This document shows, piece after piece, positions 6,833 to 15,121 of a stretch of 64,000 bases of DNA (position 1 is its first letter; the number at the start of each line of letters is the position of its first letter). The position numbers were made by a program, and so were the translations under genes. The notes under the pieces were generated by a model that saw only the letters and a program-made list of their open reading frames with translations, did not search any database and was not told the origin of the DNA. Origin of the DNA: Crenothrix sp. D3 (GTDB lineage: Bacteria; Pseudomonadota; Gammaproteobacteria; Methylococcales; Methylomonadaceae); contig MBQZ01000015.1 of NCBI GenBank assembly GCA_002134785.1, positions 1 through 64,000 of the forward strand, read 5' to 3'.

Positions 6833-7666
6833 CTATAATCTAGCCAGCAGTTCCGCTTTTTTAGTGCTGTATTCAGCATCGGTCAAAATGCCTTTATCTT
6901 TTAGCGCGGCTAATTTTTCAAGAGCATCGAATATATTTGCGTCTTGATTGGTCAGCGGAGTATTCATAGAGCTGGGTTGCGGGTGATTCGGCGTTTGTAC
7001 GGGTACGTTGTCGATAGAAATAATGGGCAGGGTTTTAACATCGACTAGCCCGTATTGACTGGTAAAAGTAATCGAGCCGCCGACGGATTGTTGCTGAGAA
7101 AAACCACCAATCTGGTGATCCAGCGTATCGTACAGCGTTACCTGTCCGTTGACTTCGATAGCCAACCGCCGAATGGTAGCAAAATACGCATAACGGACGT
7201 TATTTTGCGCACCCGTGCTGTTAGGAAATTGCAAACCTGCTGGCCACCAGTTGCCCGAACTGCCCGCAGGTGGCGGTACAAACAAGCTGACTGCCTCCGT
7301 AGCTCCCGAATTATTTTGTTGTTGCTGATTGCCACCGTAGTTGCCTTGTTGCTGATTACCTTGGCTTTGCGATTGAAAGCTGCCGCTTTGAATCAGGTTC
7401 GGTTGATTAGCAATCAAATTAGCCAGTTCTTGGCATAAGTTGCCGACGCTGTTTTTTAAGCCATTGTTGAACATATCGCCCAACATAATCATGCCGCCGC
7501 GCATCCATTGCCCAGAGCCACCAAATTCAGGGTGATTAAACTGCGCCATAGAACCGTTGCCGTTAATGACTGATTGCAACATACTGAATACAGCGTCAGA
7601 GCTAAAGTTAGTGCGTTGTGCAATGTTATTAATTATTTGCTGCCCTTCGGGCGTTAGTTGTCTCAT
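6833..7666 (-). CDS. SHOCT-domain protein of unknown function
   Basis: About 277 residues, starting MRQLTPEGQQ at 7666 (an extra in-frame ATG lies 12 nt upstream at 7678). The N-terminal helical region (residues 1-95) carries the FSSDAVFSMLQSVINGNGSM and QFNHPEFGGSGQWMRGGMIM blocks that I recall from uncharacterised proteobacterial proteins. A Gln/Asn/Gly-rich low-complexity linker follows (about 95-125), then a beta-rich middle part, and a C-terminal SHOCT motif (LEKLAALKDKGILTDAEY...KKAELLARL), a short helical oligomerisation module. There is no signal peptide or membrane segment. The biological role is not known. Confidence 0.75.
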   Translation of the reverse strand: MRQLTPEGQQIINNIAQRTNFSSDAVFSMLQSVINGNGSMAQFNHPEFGGSGQWMRGGMIMLGDMFNNGLKNSVGNLCQELANLIANQPNLIQSGSFQSQSQGNQQQGNYGGNQQQQNNSGATEAVSLFVPPPAGSSGNWWPAGLQFPNSTGAQNNVRYAYFATIRRLAIEVNGQVTLYDTLDHQIGGFSQQQSVGGSITFTSQYGLVDVKTLPIISIDNVPVQTPNHPQPSSMNTPLTNQDANIFDALEKLAALKDKGILTDAEYSTKKAELLARL

Positions 7667-7807
7667 GAAAAAGTCCAATTAATTGAAGAATCAGGCAATG
7701 CTATAACAGTTGCCTGATTTAATTTAATTGTCAGTGTAAATTATCAGCCCATTAAAATCGATTATTAATCGACTCGTGTGCAGCAATCAATAAGAACGCG
7801 CTTTTTC

Positions 7808-7960
7808 GGTGCAGACAATTGAAATTTACGGTCAATTTGGTGCAACTTATAACTTAACTCAAAGGTTTCGACTTCTTTTACTATTTTACGTTACTGGCTG
7901 GATTTGGTAGAAACAGAGTCTAAACCCGTGTTTAAAATAATTTTGGCATAACATCTGCTT
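7808..7960 (+). promoter_or_regulatory. Sigma-54-type promoter with two upstream GGTGCA sites
   Basis: TTGGCATAACATCTGCTT at 7943-7960 fits the -24/-12 pattern (GG at 7945, GC at 7957, 10 bp between). Upstream, GGTGCA occurs at 7808 and 7839, exactly 31 bp apart. The same arrangement precedes the ATP-grasp gene at 12302-12406. Transcription would start near 7970, before the ATG at 8012. This is pattern recognition; no activator is identified here. Confidence 0.6.
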
Positions 7961-8011
7961 AAAATTTCCTATGAGTAACATTATTACTGCAAAATCGACC
8001 TATTGCCCAAC

Positions 8012-11000
8012 ATGAAACCGACAAATTCGCACGAAAAATTGGATGCTTACTACCAGCAGGTGCAAGACATTATCCTTAATAAACAGGATTGGGTCAGTGG
8101 TTTGCTACCCGCCAGTACCGCTGTGACGGCGCATGGCAACTACACCGATGCGTGGGTGCGGGATAATGTTTATAGCATTCTTTCCGTGTGGGGTTTGGCA
8201 TTGGCTTATCGGCGTATTGACGAACAACGAGATCGTACTTACGTTCTGGAGCAAAGTGTTGTTAAATTAATGCGCGGACTATTGACGGCAATGATGCGTC
8301 AAGCTGCGAAAGTTGAAAAATTTAAACAGTCTCAGAATCCAATGGATGCACTACACGCCAAATACGACACCAAATCGGGGGTTTGTGTGGTGGGTGATGA
8401 TGAATGGGGGCATTTACAACTTGATGCCACGTCATTATTTCTGTTGATGCTAGCGCAAATGACGGCTTCGGGGTTGCGCATTGTCTTTACCATTGATGAA
8501 GTCAATTTTGTCCAAAATCTGGTTCACTATATCAGCCGAACCTATCGCACCCCTGATTATGGTATTTGGGAGCGCGGTAATAAAATTAATCATGGTATCG
8601 CTGAATTAAATGCCAGCTCAGTTGGCATGGCAAAAGCCGCATTGGAAGCCCTTTCGGGGTTTAATTTATTTGGTAAAGACGGCGGACAAGCCTCTGTACT
8701 CCATGTGATTAGTGATGACATTGCCCGCACCCGCATTGCTTTGGAATCATTGTTACCCAGAGAATCCATTTCTAAAGAGACCGATGCGGCTCTACTCAGT
8801 ATCACTGGATTTCCTGCGTTTGCGGTGGATAATCAAAGCCTACGCACTAAAACCGAAGCGATTATTTCTGACAAATTACAAGGTCACTATGGCTGCAAAC
8901 GGTTTCTATTAGATGGTCACCAAACTGCGATAGAAGACAGCTATCGCCAATATTACGATCCGCATGAATTAAAACAATTCATGGACATTGAATGTGAATG
9001 GCCGTTATTTTTTACTTATTCATTGCTTAATAAGTTGTGTGCGGGGGACAACGAAGCGGCTATTACTTACCGTAATAAACTGGAAAATTTACTGGTTGAA
9101 CAACACGGACAACAGTTATTACCTGAATTATATAGCGTGCCAATCGATTTGGTTGCCGCAGAAAAAGCCAATCCACACAGTCAACAACGCGTACCCAATG
9201 ACAATATTCCGTTAGTGTGGGCGCAAAGTCTATTTATATTGGGTTGCCTCATTCAAGAGGGCTTATTGGAAATCGATGATATAGACCCATTAGGGCGACA
9301 CAAAGTTGTTAAGCAAACACAGGCGTGTACTGTACAAATTCAGTTACTCTCCCAAGATGAAGCCGTACAAAACAGCCTACTAGAATACGGTATTCACTCG
9401 CAAACGCTGGCTGAAATCGCCCCTATTCAAATACGAGAAGCCATTGAGTTAGCTGAAGCCTACACCCATGTTGGCAGAAATGATCGTATTGGCTTAACAG
9501 GTAGACCGTTGCGCCAGTTACGCACATTAGCAACCTCGAAAATGTATATTTTAGCGGGTGAAAAACTGCTGTTTTTACCGCAATGTCTGAATCAAAAAGG
9601 TTTTTATCTGGCAATGGATAACCGTTTGTTGATTCAGCGGTTACGCTTAGAGCTGTCCTATATTCATAAGCATTGGGATATAGCAGGTAATCCGCTGGTG
9701 GTGATGTCGATAAAACAGAATATGTTGGGCAACCAACACGGCGACATTCTCATTAAATTTATTCAGGAACTGCAACAAGGTAGTACGCAAGGCATTCCCG
9801 TACAACTGGGCAGCGTTTTGGACTTTGCCGACACCGCCAGTCATGAAAAAATTAATTATTTACATGATTTTCAATTTTCCAAAGCCTCTTGGGATGATGC
9901 CGAACGCCCGTTTTTTCATGTATTACCGATAGATAACGCGGCAGATCAACTGTTAGATACTGAAGTATTAACAGAATGGGAAATTAGTGATGATGAAACA
10001 CTGGTTGATCAATTAAAAACCAATACTAATCTTTACGCGCAAATGGAAGCTTTAAGTTTACTGAGCAGTCGTCATGGTCTGGATTACGACACAGGATTAG
10101 CATCAGCGCGGGTGCGTGATTTATTGGAAGAAATTTATGAACGGGCTGGCGATACTCACCTGTGGGATATTGTCAGACGCTGTGCGGGTTTACTGGGTAA
10201 ATATGATATAAATTTAGAACAAGCGGCAACTGAAATACTGGTGCGGCAACACGCACTTACTTTAGGTCGTGCCTACAGTAGCCAAGCAACATTAACACGC
10301 CCTGCCGATTCCTCAGACATTTTACGAACCATCCGCGACTGCAATAATCATGATGTTAGTGAACACATTATGCTTCAGGAATTGACTATTTATCTGGGAA
10401 TGTTAATCAAATCCGCCCCTGAACTGTTCGCCGATATGCACACGGTACGCGTCGGGCATATCCTGCAACTGCTTATTGTCAAACAACAACGTGAATTCGG
10501 TCGTCACACATTAGTTCAAGCGTTTAACGACATTCTTGCTTTACCACCTTATCAATTATTCCAAAAAGTACAGGAAACACTGGAAGACTATCACAACACT
10601 GAAGATCAATTGAGCAACGCTGAAACGCTACATTATGAAGGTGATTGTCCTGAACTAGGTGGTGTGCATTTTTCAAGCAGTAGCGAATCCAAAAGTCTTA
10701 AAGACATTGATAACTGGTACGCATGGCGTGAACAGCAAGGCAGTGTTGGCAGAGAAAACAATGCCTTCTATGCCAATGTCTGGGCTATATTACACCACTG
10801 CGAAGGCTTAACCATCGGTGAAAAACTCAACAGTAAAAATCGGCTGGATAGCGAAAACACCTTGTCACAATCAACCTCTGGTGAACAAAGTTTCAAACTG
10901 CACGTTAATCATTTGCTGAACAAAATTCAAGCCCCCGTTTATCGTCAGTTGACAGTAGAAGCACTCAAAGCAATGGCATCCATTTTTCACGCCAATGAAT

Positions 11001-11203
11001 CCTTATCTATTGAAGATACCTTATACACAGACATTATCATTAGCCATGCGGTCAGAATTAACTGGTTACAAGCTCACCCAGAAAGTTTAAAAGACTACCA
11101 AAGCACCGAACCCTCAGCGTGGCAAGATTTTTACCGATTACCGCCTCATCAAGTTGCCAATGCTATACTTGACGCGTTGAACCATCTACTTAACAATGAC
11201 TAA
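8012..11203 (+). CDS. Phosphorylase kinase alpha/beta-subunit-like glucoamylase-fold protein (GH15-like)
   Basis: A protein of about 1063 residues. The first ~450 residues resemble the glucoamylase-like domain of eukaryotic phosphorylase kinase alpha/beta subunits: YTDAWVRDNVYSILSVWGLA near the N-terminus, then IWERGNKINHGIAELNASSVGMAKAALEAL, then CKRFLLDG ... YYDPHELKQF ... IECEWPLFFTY. These blocks are closely alike in PHKA/PHKB. The long C-terminal half is alpha-helical and less recognisable. There is no signal peptide, so it acts in the cytosol, probably binding or hydrolysing alpha-glucans. The ATG at 8012 is chosen over an in-frame TTG at 8003. Glucokinase follows 11 bp later in the same operon, consistent with glucose release or glucan sensing. 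The exact activity is unproven. Confidence 0.82.
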   Translation: MKPTNSHEKLDAYYQQVQDIILNKQDWVSGLLPASTAVTAHGNYTDAWVRDNVYSILSVWGLALAYRRIDEQRDRTYVLEQSVVKLMRGLLTAMMRQAAKVEKFKQSQNPMDALHAKYDTKSGVCVVGDDEWGHLQLDATSLFLLMLAQMTASGLRIVFTIDEVNFVQNLVHYISRTYRTPDYGIWERGNKINHGIAELNASSVGMAKAALEALSGFNLFGKDGGQASVLHVISDDIARTRIALESLLPRESISKETDAALLSITGFPAFAVDNQSLRTKTEAIISDKLQGHYGCKRFLLDGHQTAIEDSYRQYYDPHELKQFMDIECEWPLFFTYSLLNKLCAGDNEAAITYRNKLENLLVEQHGQQLLPELYSVPIDLVAAEKANPHSQQRVPNDNIPLVWAQSLFILGCLIQEGLLEIDDIDPLGRHKVVKQTQACTVQIQLLSQDEAVQNSLLEYGIHSQTLAEIAPIQIREAIELAEAYTHVGRNDRIGLTGRPLRQLRTLATSKMYILAGEKLLFLPQCLNQKGFYLAMDNRLLIQRLRLELSYIHKHWDIAGNPLVVMSIKQNMLGNQHGDILIKFIQELQQGSTQGIPVQLGSVLDFADTASHEKINYLHDFQFSKASWDDAERPFFHVLPIDNAADQLLDTEVLTEWEISDDETLVDQLKTNTNLYAQMEALSLLSSRHGLDYDTGLASARVRDLLEEIYERAGDTHLWDIVRRCAGLLGKYDINLEQAATEILVRQHALTLGRAYSSQATLTRPADSSDILRTIRDCNNHDVSEHIMLQELTIYLGMLIKSAPELFADMHTVRVGHILQLLIVKQQREFGRHTLVQAFNDILALPPYQLFQKVQETLEDYHNTEDQLSNAETLHYEGDCPELGGVHFSSSSESKSLKDIDNWYAWREQQGSVGRENNAFYANVWAILHHCEGLTIGEKLNSKNRLDSENTLSQSTSGEQSFKLHVNHLLNKIQAPVYRQLTVEALKAMASIFHANESLSIEDTLYTDIIISHAVRINWLQAHPESLKDYQSTEPSAWQDFYRLPPHQVANAILDALNHLLNND

Positions 11204-11214
11204 AGGCGTTTATC

Positions 11215-12189
11215 ATGATACTGGCAGGCGACATCGGCGGCACAAAAACGGTCTTATCCCTTTTAACCAGAGATGCCAACGGCTCACTGGAATGCTTACA
11301 AGAACAGACTTATCCTAGTCAACAATTTTTCACATTTGATGCTATTTTGACGGACTTTTTGCCCGCTGATGTCATCATCACTTCCGCGTGTTTTGGGGTT
11401 GCAGGGCCTGTGGTTAATCAGCGGTGTCAAACCACTAATTTACCGTGGTTGTTGGATGCTGAAGCCCTGAAAATAAAATTAAATACAGTCAAAGTAAAGC
11501 TATTAAATGATTTGGAAGCAATGGCATTGGGTATGTTATACCTGCCTGAACATGACCTCATTGAGTTAAACCCCAACGCAGAAATTCAAACGGGCAATAT
11601 CGCCGTCATCGCCGCAGGCACAGGTTTAGGCGAAGCAATTTTGTATTGGGATGGCAACAAACACTACCCAATGGCAACCGAAGGCGGTCACAGTGATTTT
11701 GCCGCACAAAATGCCCAGCAAGATTTACTTTTAGCCTATCTAAGAAAACTGTATCCCGATCATGTTAGTTATGAGCGAGTGCTGTCAGGTATCGGTTTCA
11801 GTCATTTGTATGATTTTCTGTGTGAACAAGGCGTTGCACCACCTTGCGCGGCTGTGCCTGACATGGATAGCGATGTTGATAGAAATGCCGTTATTTCTCA
11901 ACTGGGTGTCGTGGGTGTAGATCCCTTATGTAGCGAAGCAGTTAAACTATTTGTTGAACTGTATGGCGCGGAAACAGGCAATCTGGCATTAAAATCGCTT
12001 GCCACAGGCGGAATTTTTATCGGTGGAGGTATCGGCGCGAAAATATTACCCGCACTACAAAACGGTCGCTTTATGCAGGCGTTTACGGCGAAAGGTCGTT
12101 TTCTCCCCTTGCTCAATAAAATCTCAGTAAAATTATCATTAAACCCCCGCACACCGCTCATTGGTACAATTAATTATTTTGATTTATGA
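11215..12189 (+). CDS. glk: Glucokinase
   Basis: 324 residues of the bacterial Glk family (not ROK). An N-terminal ATP-binding motif LAGDIGGTKT is followed by ACFGVAGPV, LNDLEAMALG, the glycine-rich AAGTGLGEAIL, EGGHSDFA (contains the sugar-contacting Glu and His) and a C-terminal GGIFIGGGIGAKILP. It phosphorylates glucose to glucose-6-phosphate in the cytosol. The start is 11 bp after the phosphorylase-kinase-like gene and they very likely share the sigma-54-type promoter. The pairing implies that free glucose produced or sensed by the upstream protein is fed to central metabolism. That coupling is inference. Confidence 0.95.
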   Translation: MILAGDIGGTKTVLSLLTRDANGSLECLQEQTYPSQQFFTFDAILTDFLPADVIITSACFGVAGPVVNQRCQTTNLPWLLDAEALKIKLNTVKVKLLNDLEAMALGMLYLPEHDLIELNPNAEIQTGNIAVIAAGTGLGEAILYWDGNKHYPMATEGGHSDFAAQNAQQDLLLAYLRKLYPDHVSYERVLSGIGFSHLYDFLCEQGVAPPCAAVPDMDSDVDRNAVISQLGVVGVDPLCSEAVKLFVELYGAETGNLALKSLATGGIFIGGGIGAKILPALQNGRFMQAFTAKGRFLPLLNKISVKLSLNPRTPLIGTINYFDL

Positions 12190-12220
12190 GTCTTCATCAT
12201 GCTCTAAACCTGCCATTTTC

Positions 12221-12280
12221 AGGGGCAATCCCTTGTGATTGCCCTGATAACGACCCGTTAAAGGGCTGGCACAAGGCTTA
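12221..12280. repeat. Repeat family C, truncated copy (reverse)
   Basis: AGGGGCAATCCCTTGTG ... GGGCTGGCACAAGGC is an inverted, truncated copy of the element at 24784-24857 and 53131-53202. It lies just after glk and could act as its transcription end through the AGGGGCAATCCCT/GGGCTGG pairing. Confidence 0.7.
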
Positions 12281-12301
12281 ATTACATTAATGCTCTAAAT
12301 A

Positions 12302-12406
12302 GGTGCAAATTCATCACATACCAAGCTTATTTGGTGCAATAACAGCCGTTTCACGTTCTTATTACACTGCAAAATACGGCAATAGTCTTATGGCATAACT
12401 ATTGCT
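12302..12406 (+). promoter_or_regulatory. Sigma-54-type promoter with two upstream GGTGCA sites (second instance)
   Basis: TGGCATAACTATTGCT at 12391-12406 is a good match to the sigma-54 consensus (TGGCAC-N5-TTGCA/T). GGTGCA occurs at 12302 and 12333, again exactly 31 bp apart, as at 7808/7839. An apparent in-frame upstream start for the next gene (12402) falls inside this promoter and is therefore rejected. Confidence 0.65.
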
Positions 12407-12464
12407 TTATTTAAGTCAAGAACCAAAAAATATTTTAACGAAACATTTTTGCATAGCACTCAGC

Positions 12465-13892
12465 ATGACTACGAAAAATTTAACAAAATATTTTAACGAA
12501 ATGTATGCCGATAATGGCGAAGTTCGTGAAATTTACGACACCTACACGCGTTGGCTAAAAGAATTGCCGACGGGTACATTGGAACGCAGAAACGCGGAAG
12601 CGGAGTTGCTGTTTCGTCGCTTGGGTATCACCTTTGCAGTTTATGGTGAAACCAGTGGGACGGAAAGGATGATTCCATTTGATATTGTGCCACGCATTTT
12701 TGGCGCGGCGGAATGGCAACGTTTGGAACGTGGCCTTAAGCAACGAGTAACCGCGTTAAATGCTTTTCTGCATGATATTTATCACGATCAGGAAATCATT
12801 AAGGCAGGGGTTATTAGCGCACATCAGGTGCTTGATAACGAAATGTATCGCCCTGAGATGCAGGGTGTTGATTTACCTAATCAGGTTTATGCGCACATCG
12901 CGGGTATCGATTTGGTGCGTGTTGCGGAAAACGATTTTTATGTACTGGAAGATAACCTACGCACGCCATCGGGGGTTTCTTATATGCTGGAAAATCGCAG
13001 AACCATGATGCGCTTATTCCCTGATTTATTTGTCAGTCACAGCATTAAGCCAGTTGAACACTATCCGCAAATGTTGCTCAATACGCTACGCGAAGCCGCG
13101 CCGCCTAATGTGTCTGATCCTGTTATTGTCGTTATGACACCGGGTTCATATAACAGTGCTTATTTTGAACACGCCTTTCTTGCCAGTCAAATGGGGGTCG
13201 AATTGGTTGAAGGTCAAGATATGTTTGTGCATCAGAAAAAAGTGTATATGCACACTACCGAAGGCCCACAACAAGTCCATGTTATTTATCGGCGCGTCGA
13301 TGATGATTTTATTGATCCACGCGTGTTCCGTAGCGATTCTAGCCTCGGCGTACCTGGTTTAATGGAAGCCTATTGCAGCGGCAATGTCGCACTGGCGAAT
13401 GGCGTTGGTACGGGCGTAGCGGATGACAAGTCTACCTATTTATTTGTTCCCGACATGATTCGTTTTTATCTCGGCGAAGAACCGCTACTCTCTAATGTAC
13501 CGACGTGGCGTTTAAGTGAGCCTGAAGAGTTGAAATATGTACTCGCGAATTTACCCGAATTAGTGGTCAAAGAAGTGCAAGGTTCTGGCGGTTACGGAAT
13601 GCTGGTTGGTCCAGCCAGTACCAAGGAAGAAATAAAAGCCTATAAACAAAGGATTCTGGCAGAACCTGCCAAATTTATTGCTCAGCCTACGCTGGCATTG
13701 TCAGGTTGCCCAACTTTAGTCGAATCAGGTATTGCACCTCGCCATGTCGATTTAAGACCGTTCGTATTATCAGGCAAAGAAGTTCGCCTAGTCGCTGGCG
13801 GTTTAACACGCGTAGCACTTAGCGAAGGCTCGTTAGTCGTTAATTCCTCACAGGGAGGCGGCACTAAAGACACTTGGGTATTGGAGGACTAA
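12465..13892 (+). CDS. Circularly permuted type-2 ATP-grasp protein (DUF404/DUF407)
   Basis: 475 residues starting MTTKNLTKYFNEMY at 12465. The family signature is clear: YNEMYADNGEVREIYDTY-like N-terminus, AEWQRLERGLKQRVTALNAFLHDIYHDQ, LEDNLRTPSGVSYMLENR, YRRVDDDFIDP, KEVQGSGGYGML and HVDLRPFVLSG. ATP-grasp enzymes join a carboxylate to an amine using ATP. This subfamily is always found with alpha-E proteins and is suspected to form a peptide-like bond on an unknown substrate. The stop is 3 bp before the alpha-E gene. The family's frequent partner, a transglutaminase-like protease, is absent here. Confidence 0.93.
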   Translation: MTTKNLTKYFNEMYADNGEVREIYDTYTRWLKELPTGTLERRNAEAELLFRRLGITFAVYGETSGTERMIPFDIVPRIFGAAEWQRLERGLKQRVTALNAFLHDIYHDQEIIKAGVISAHQVLDNEMYRPEMQGVDLPNQVYAHIAGIDLVRVAENDFYVLEDNLRTPSGVSYMLENRRTMMRLFPDLFVSHSIKPVEHYPQMLLNTLREAAPPNVSDPVIVVMTPGSYNSAYFEHAFLASQMGVELVEGQDMFVHQKKVYMHTTEGPQQVHVIYRRVDDDFIDPRVFRSDSSLGVPGLMEAYCSGNVALANGVGTGVADDKSTYLFVPDMIRFYLGEEPLLSNVPTWRLSEPEELKYVLANLPELVVKEVQGSGGYGMLVGPASTKEEIKAYKQRILAEPAKFIAQPTLALSGCPTLVESGIAPRHVDLRPFVLSGKEVRLVAGGLTRVALSEGSLVVNSSQGGGTKDTWVLED

Positions 13893-13895
13893 ATC

Positions 13896-14852
13896 ATGCT
13901 ATCTCGCACCGCTGATAATTTATTTTGGATGGCTCGTCATATTGAACGTGCTGAAAACATTGCTCGTGTGTTAGATGTAGCGCACAGCACTTCATTACTA
14001 CCGTTAGACATAGAAGGCACTGATGCCTATTTGTGGTACGCACCGCTTAATATCACAGGTTGCGCTGACGGTTATGAAGTGAAACACGGGCTGGCTAGAG
14101 CCGACACCGTTACGCATTATATGGCGTTAGATTCGGGCAACCCGACCAGTATTTATAACTGCCTGTGGTATGCACGCGAGAATGCCCGCGCAGTACGCGG
14201 CGCAATTACCTCAGAAATGTGGGAAGTCATCAATGAGACGTGGTTGGAACTCAATCGCCTATCACAACAGATGGATTCCGATAAACTGCAAGATTTTTTC
14301 GACTGGGTAAAAAATCGCTCACACCTGTTTCGCGGTGTGACACTAGGAACAATACGCAAAGACGTTGCCCTGAGTTTTATCAGGTTAGGTACTTTTCTCG
14401 AACGCGCTGACAATACTGCCCGCATATTGGATGTGAAATATCACATTCTACTGCCCAGCGTCAATGATGTCGGCGGCGCGGCAGATTATTATCAATGGGG
14501 GTCGCTGTTAAAATCAGTCAGTGCGTTTGAAGCGTACCGTAAAATTTATCGCGATGCCATTTCGCCGCAACGGGTGAGTGAATTGTTAATTCTAAGAGAA
14601 GATATGCCACGCTCGCTACACGCTTGTATGAACGAAGTAGAAGCGGCTTTAATTGCCATTAATGGCTTATCAGGTCAAGAGGCTAGACGGCTAGCGGGCG
14701 AGCAACACGCCGCTTTGCATTTTGGTCGTATTGAAGACGCATTTACTCTCGGTTTACATGAATATCTCACTGATTTTTTACAAAATACTGCCCTGTTGAG
14801 CAGAGAAATTCGTGACTCTTATTTGTCGCGCCGTGACACGCTTAAAATATAA
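13896..14852 (+). CDS. Alpha-E domain protein (DUF403)
   Basis: 318 residues of the all-helical alpha-E family: starts MLSRTADNLFWMARHIERAENIARVLD and later repeats the theme in SFIRLGTFLERADNTARILDVKYH, with RSHLFRGVT between. It is the obligate partner of the upstream ATP-grasp protein. The two are 3 bp apart and certainly co-transcribed from the sigma-54-type promoter. No catalytic residues are known for the family and its role is likely scaffolding or substrate binding. No signal peptide is present. Confidence 0.93.
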   Translation: MLSRTADNLFWMARHIERAENIARVLDVAHSTSLLPLDIEGTDAYLWYAPLNITGCADGYEVKHGLARADTVTHYMALDSGNPTSIYNCLWYARENARAVRGAITSEMWEVINETWLELNRLSQQMDSDKLQDFFDWVKNRSHLFRGVTLGTIRKDVALSFIRLGTFLERADNTARILDVKYHILLPSVNDVGGAADYYQWGSLLKSVSAFEAYRKIYRDAISPQRVSELLILREDMPRSLHACMNEVEAALIAINGLSGQEARRLAGEQHAALHFGRIEDAFTLGLHEYLTDFLQNTALLSREIRDSYLSRRDTLKI

Positions 14853-15121
14853 ATTAAGGCGCGGTGTAATTTGTTGGTTTTTCTGCGACAACAGGCATTT
14901 GCCCGACACATTTTAAAACGCATTCATCAACAGATTTTTGACAATAGCAGGGCGAAATGATTAATCGACTGCCAACCAGCGGTCGGCAGTTGGTTTGACT
15001 AATAAGCGGTTTTTAATTTTAACTAAGGAGGAGTTTACTTCCATGACAGCATTGTGATTTTTTGTGAATTAAGAAAGGGGCTTAAGTTACGCGGGTTATT
15101 CAAAAGGTATTTTACGCCGTG
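14853..15121. other. Convergent intergenic stretch between alpha-E gene and recB
   Basis: No gene is visible. ACTGCC (14968-14973) and GGCAGT (14985-14990) can form a hairpin followed by a T-rich tract and may end the ATP-grasp operon. A strong AAGGAGGAG at about 15026 precedes a 4-codon frame MTAL-stop; this is too short to call. Confidence 0.35.

Noticed and set aside
15026-15057. Strong Shine-Dalgarno followed by a 4-codon frame (MTAL)
   Set aside because: Too short, spacing too long, and no regulated gene follows on that strand.
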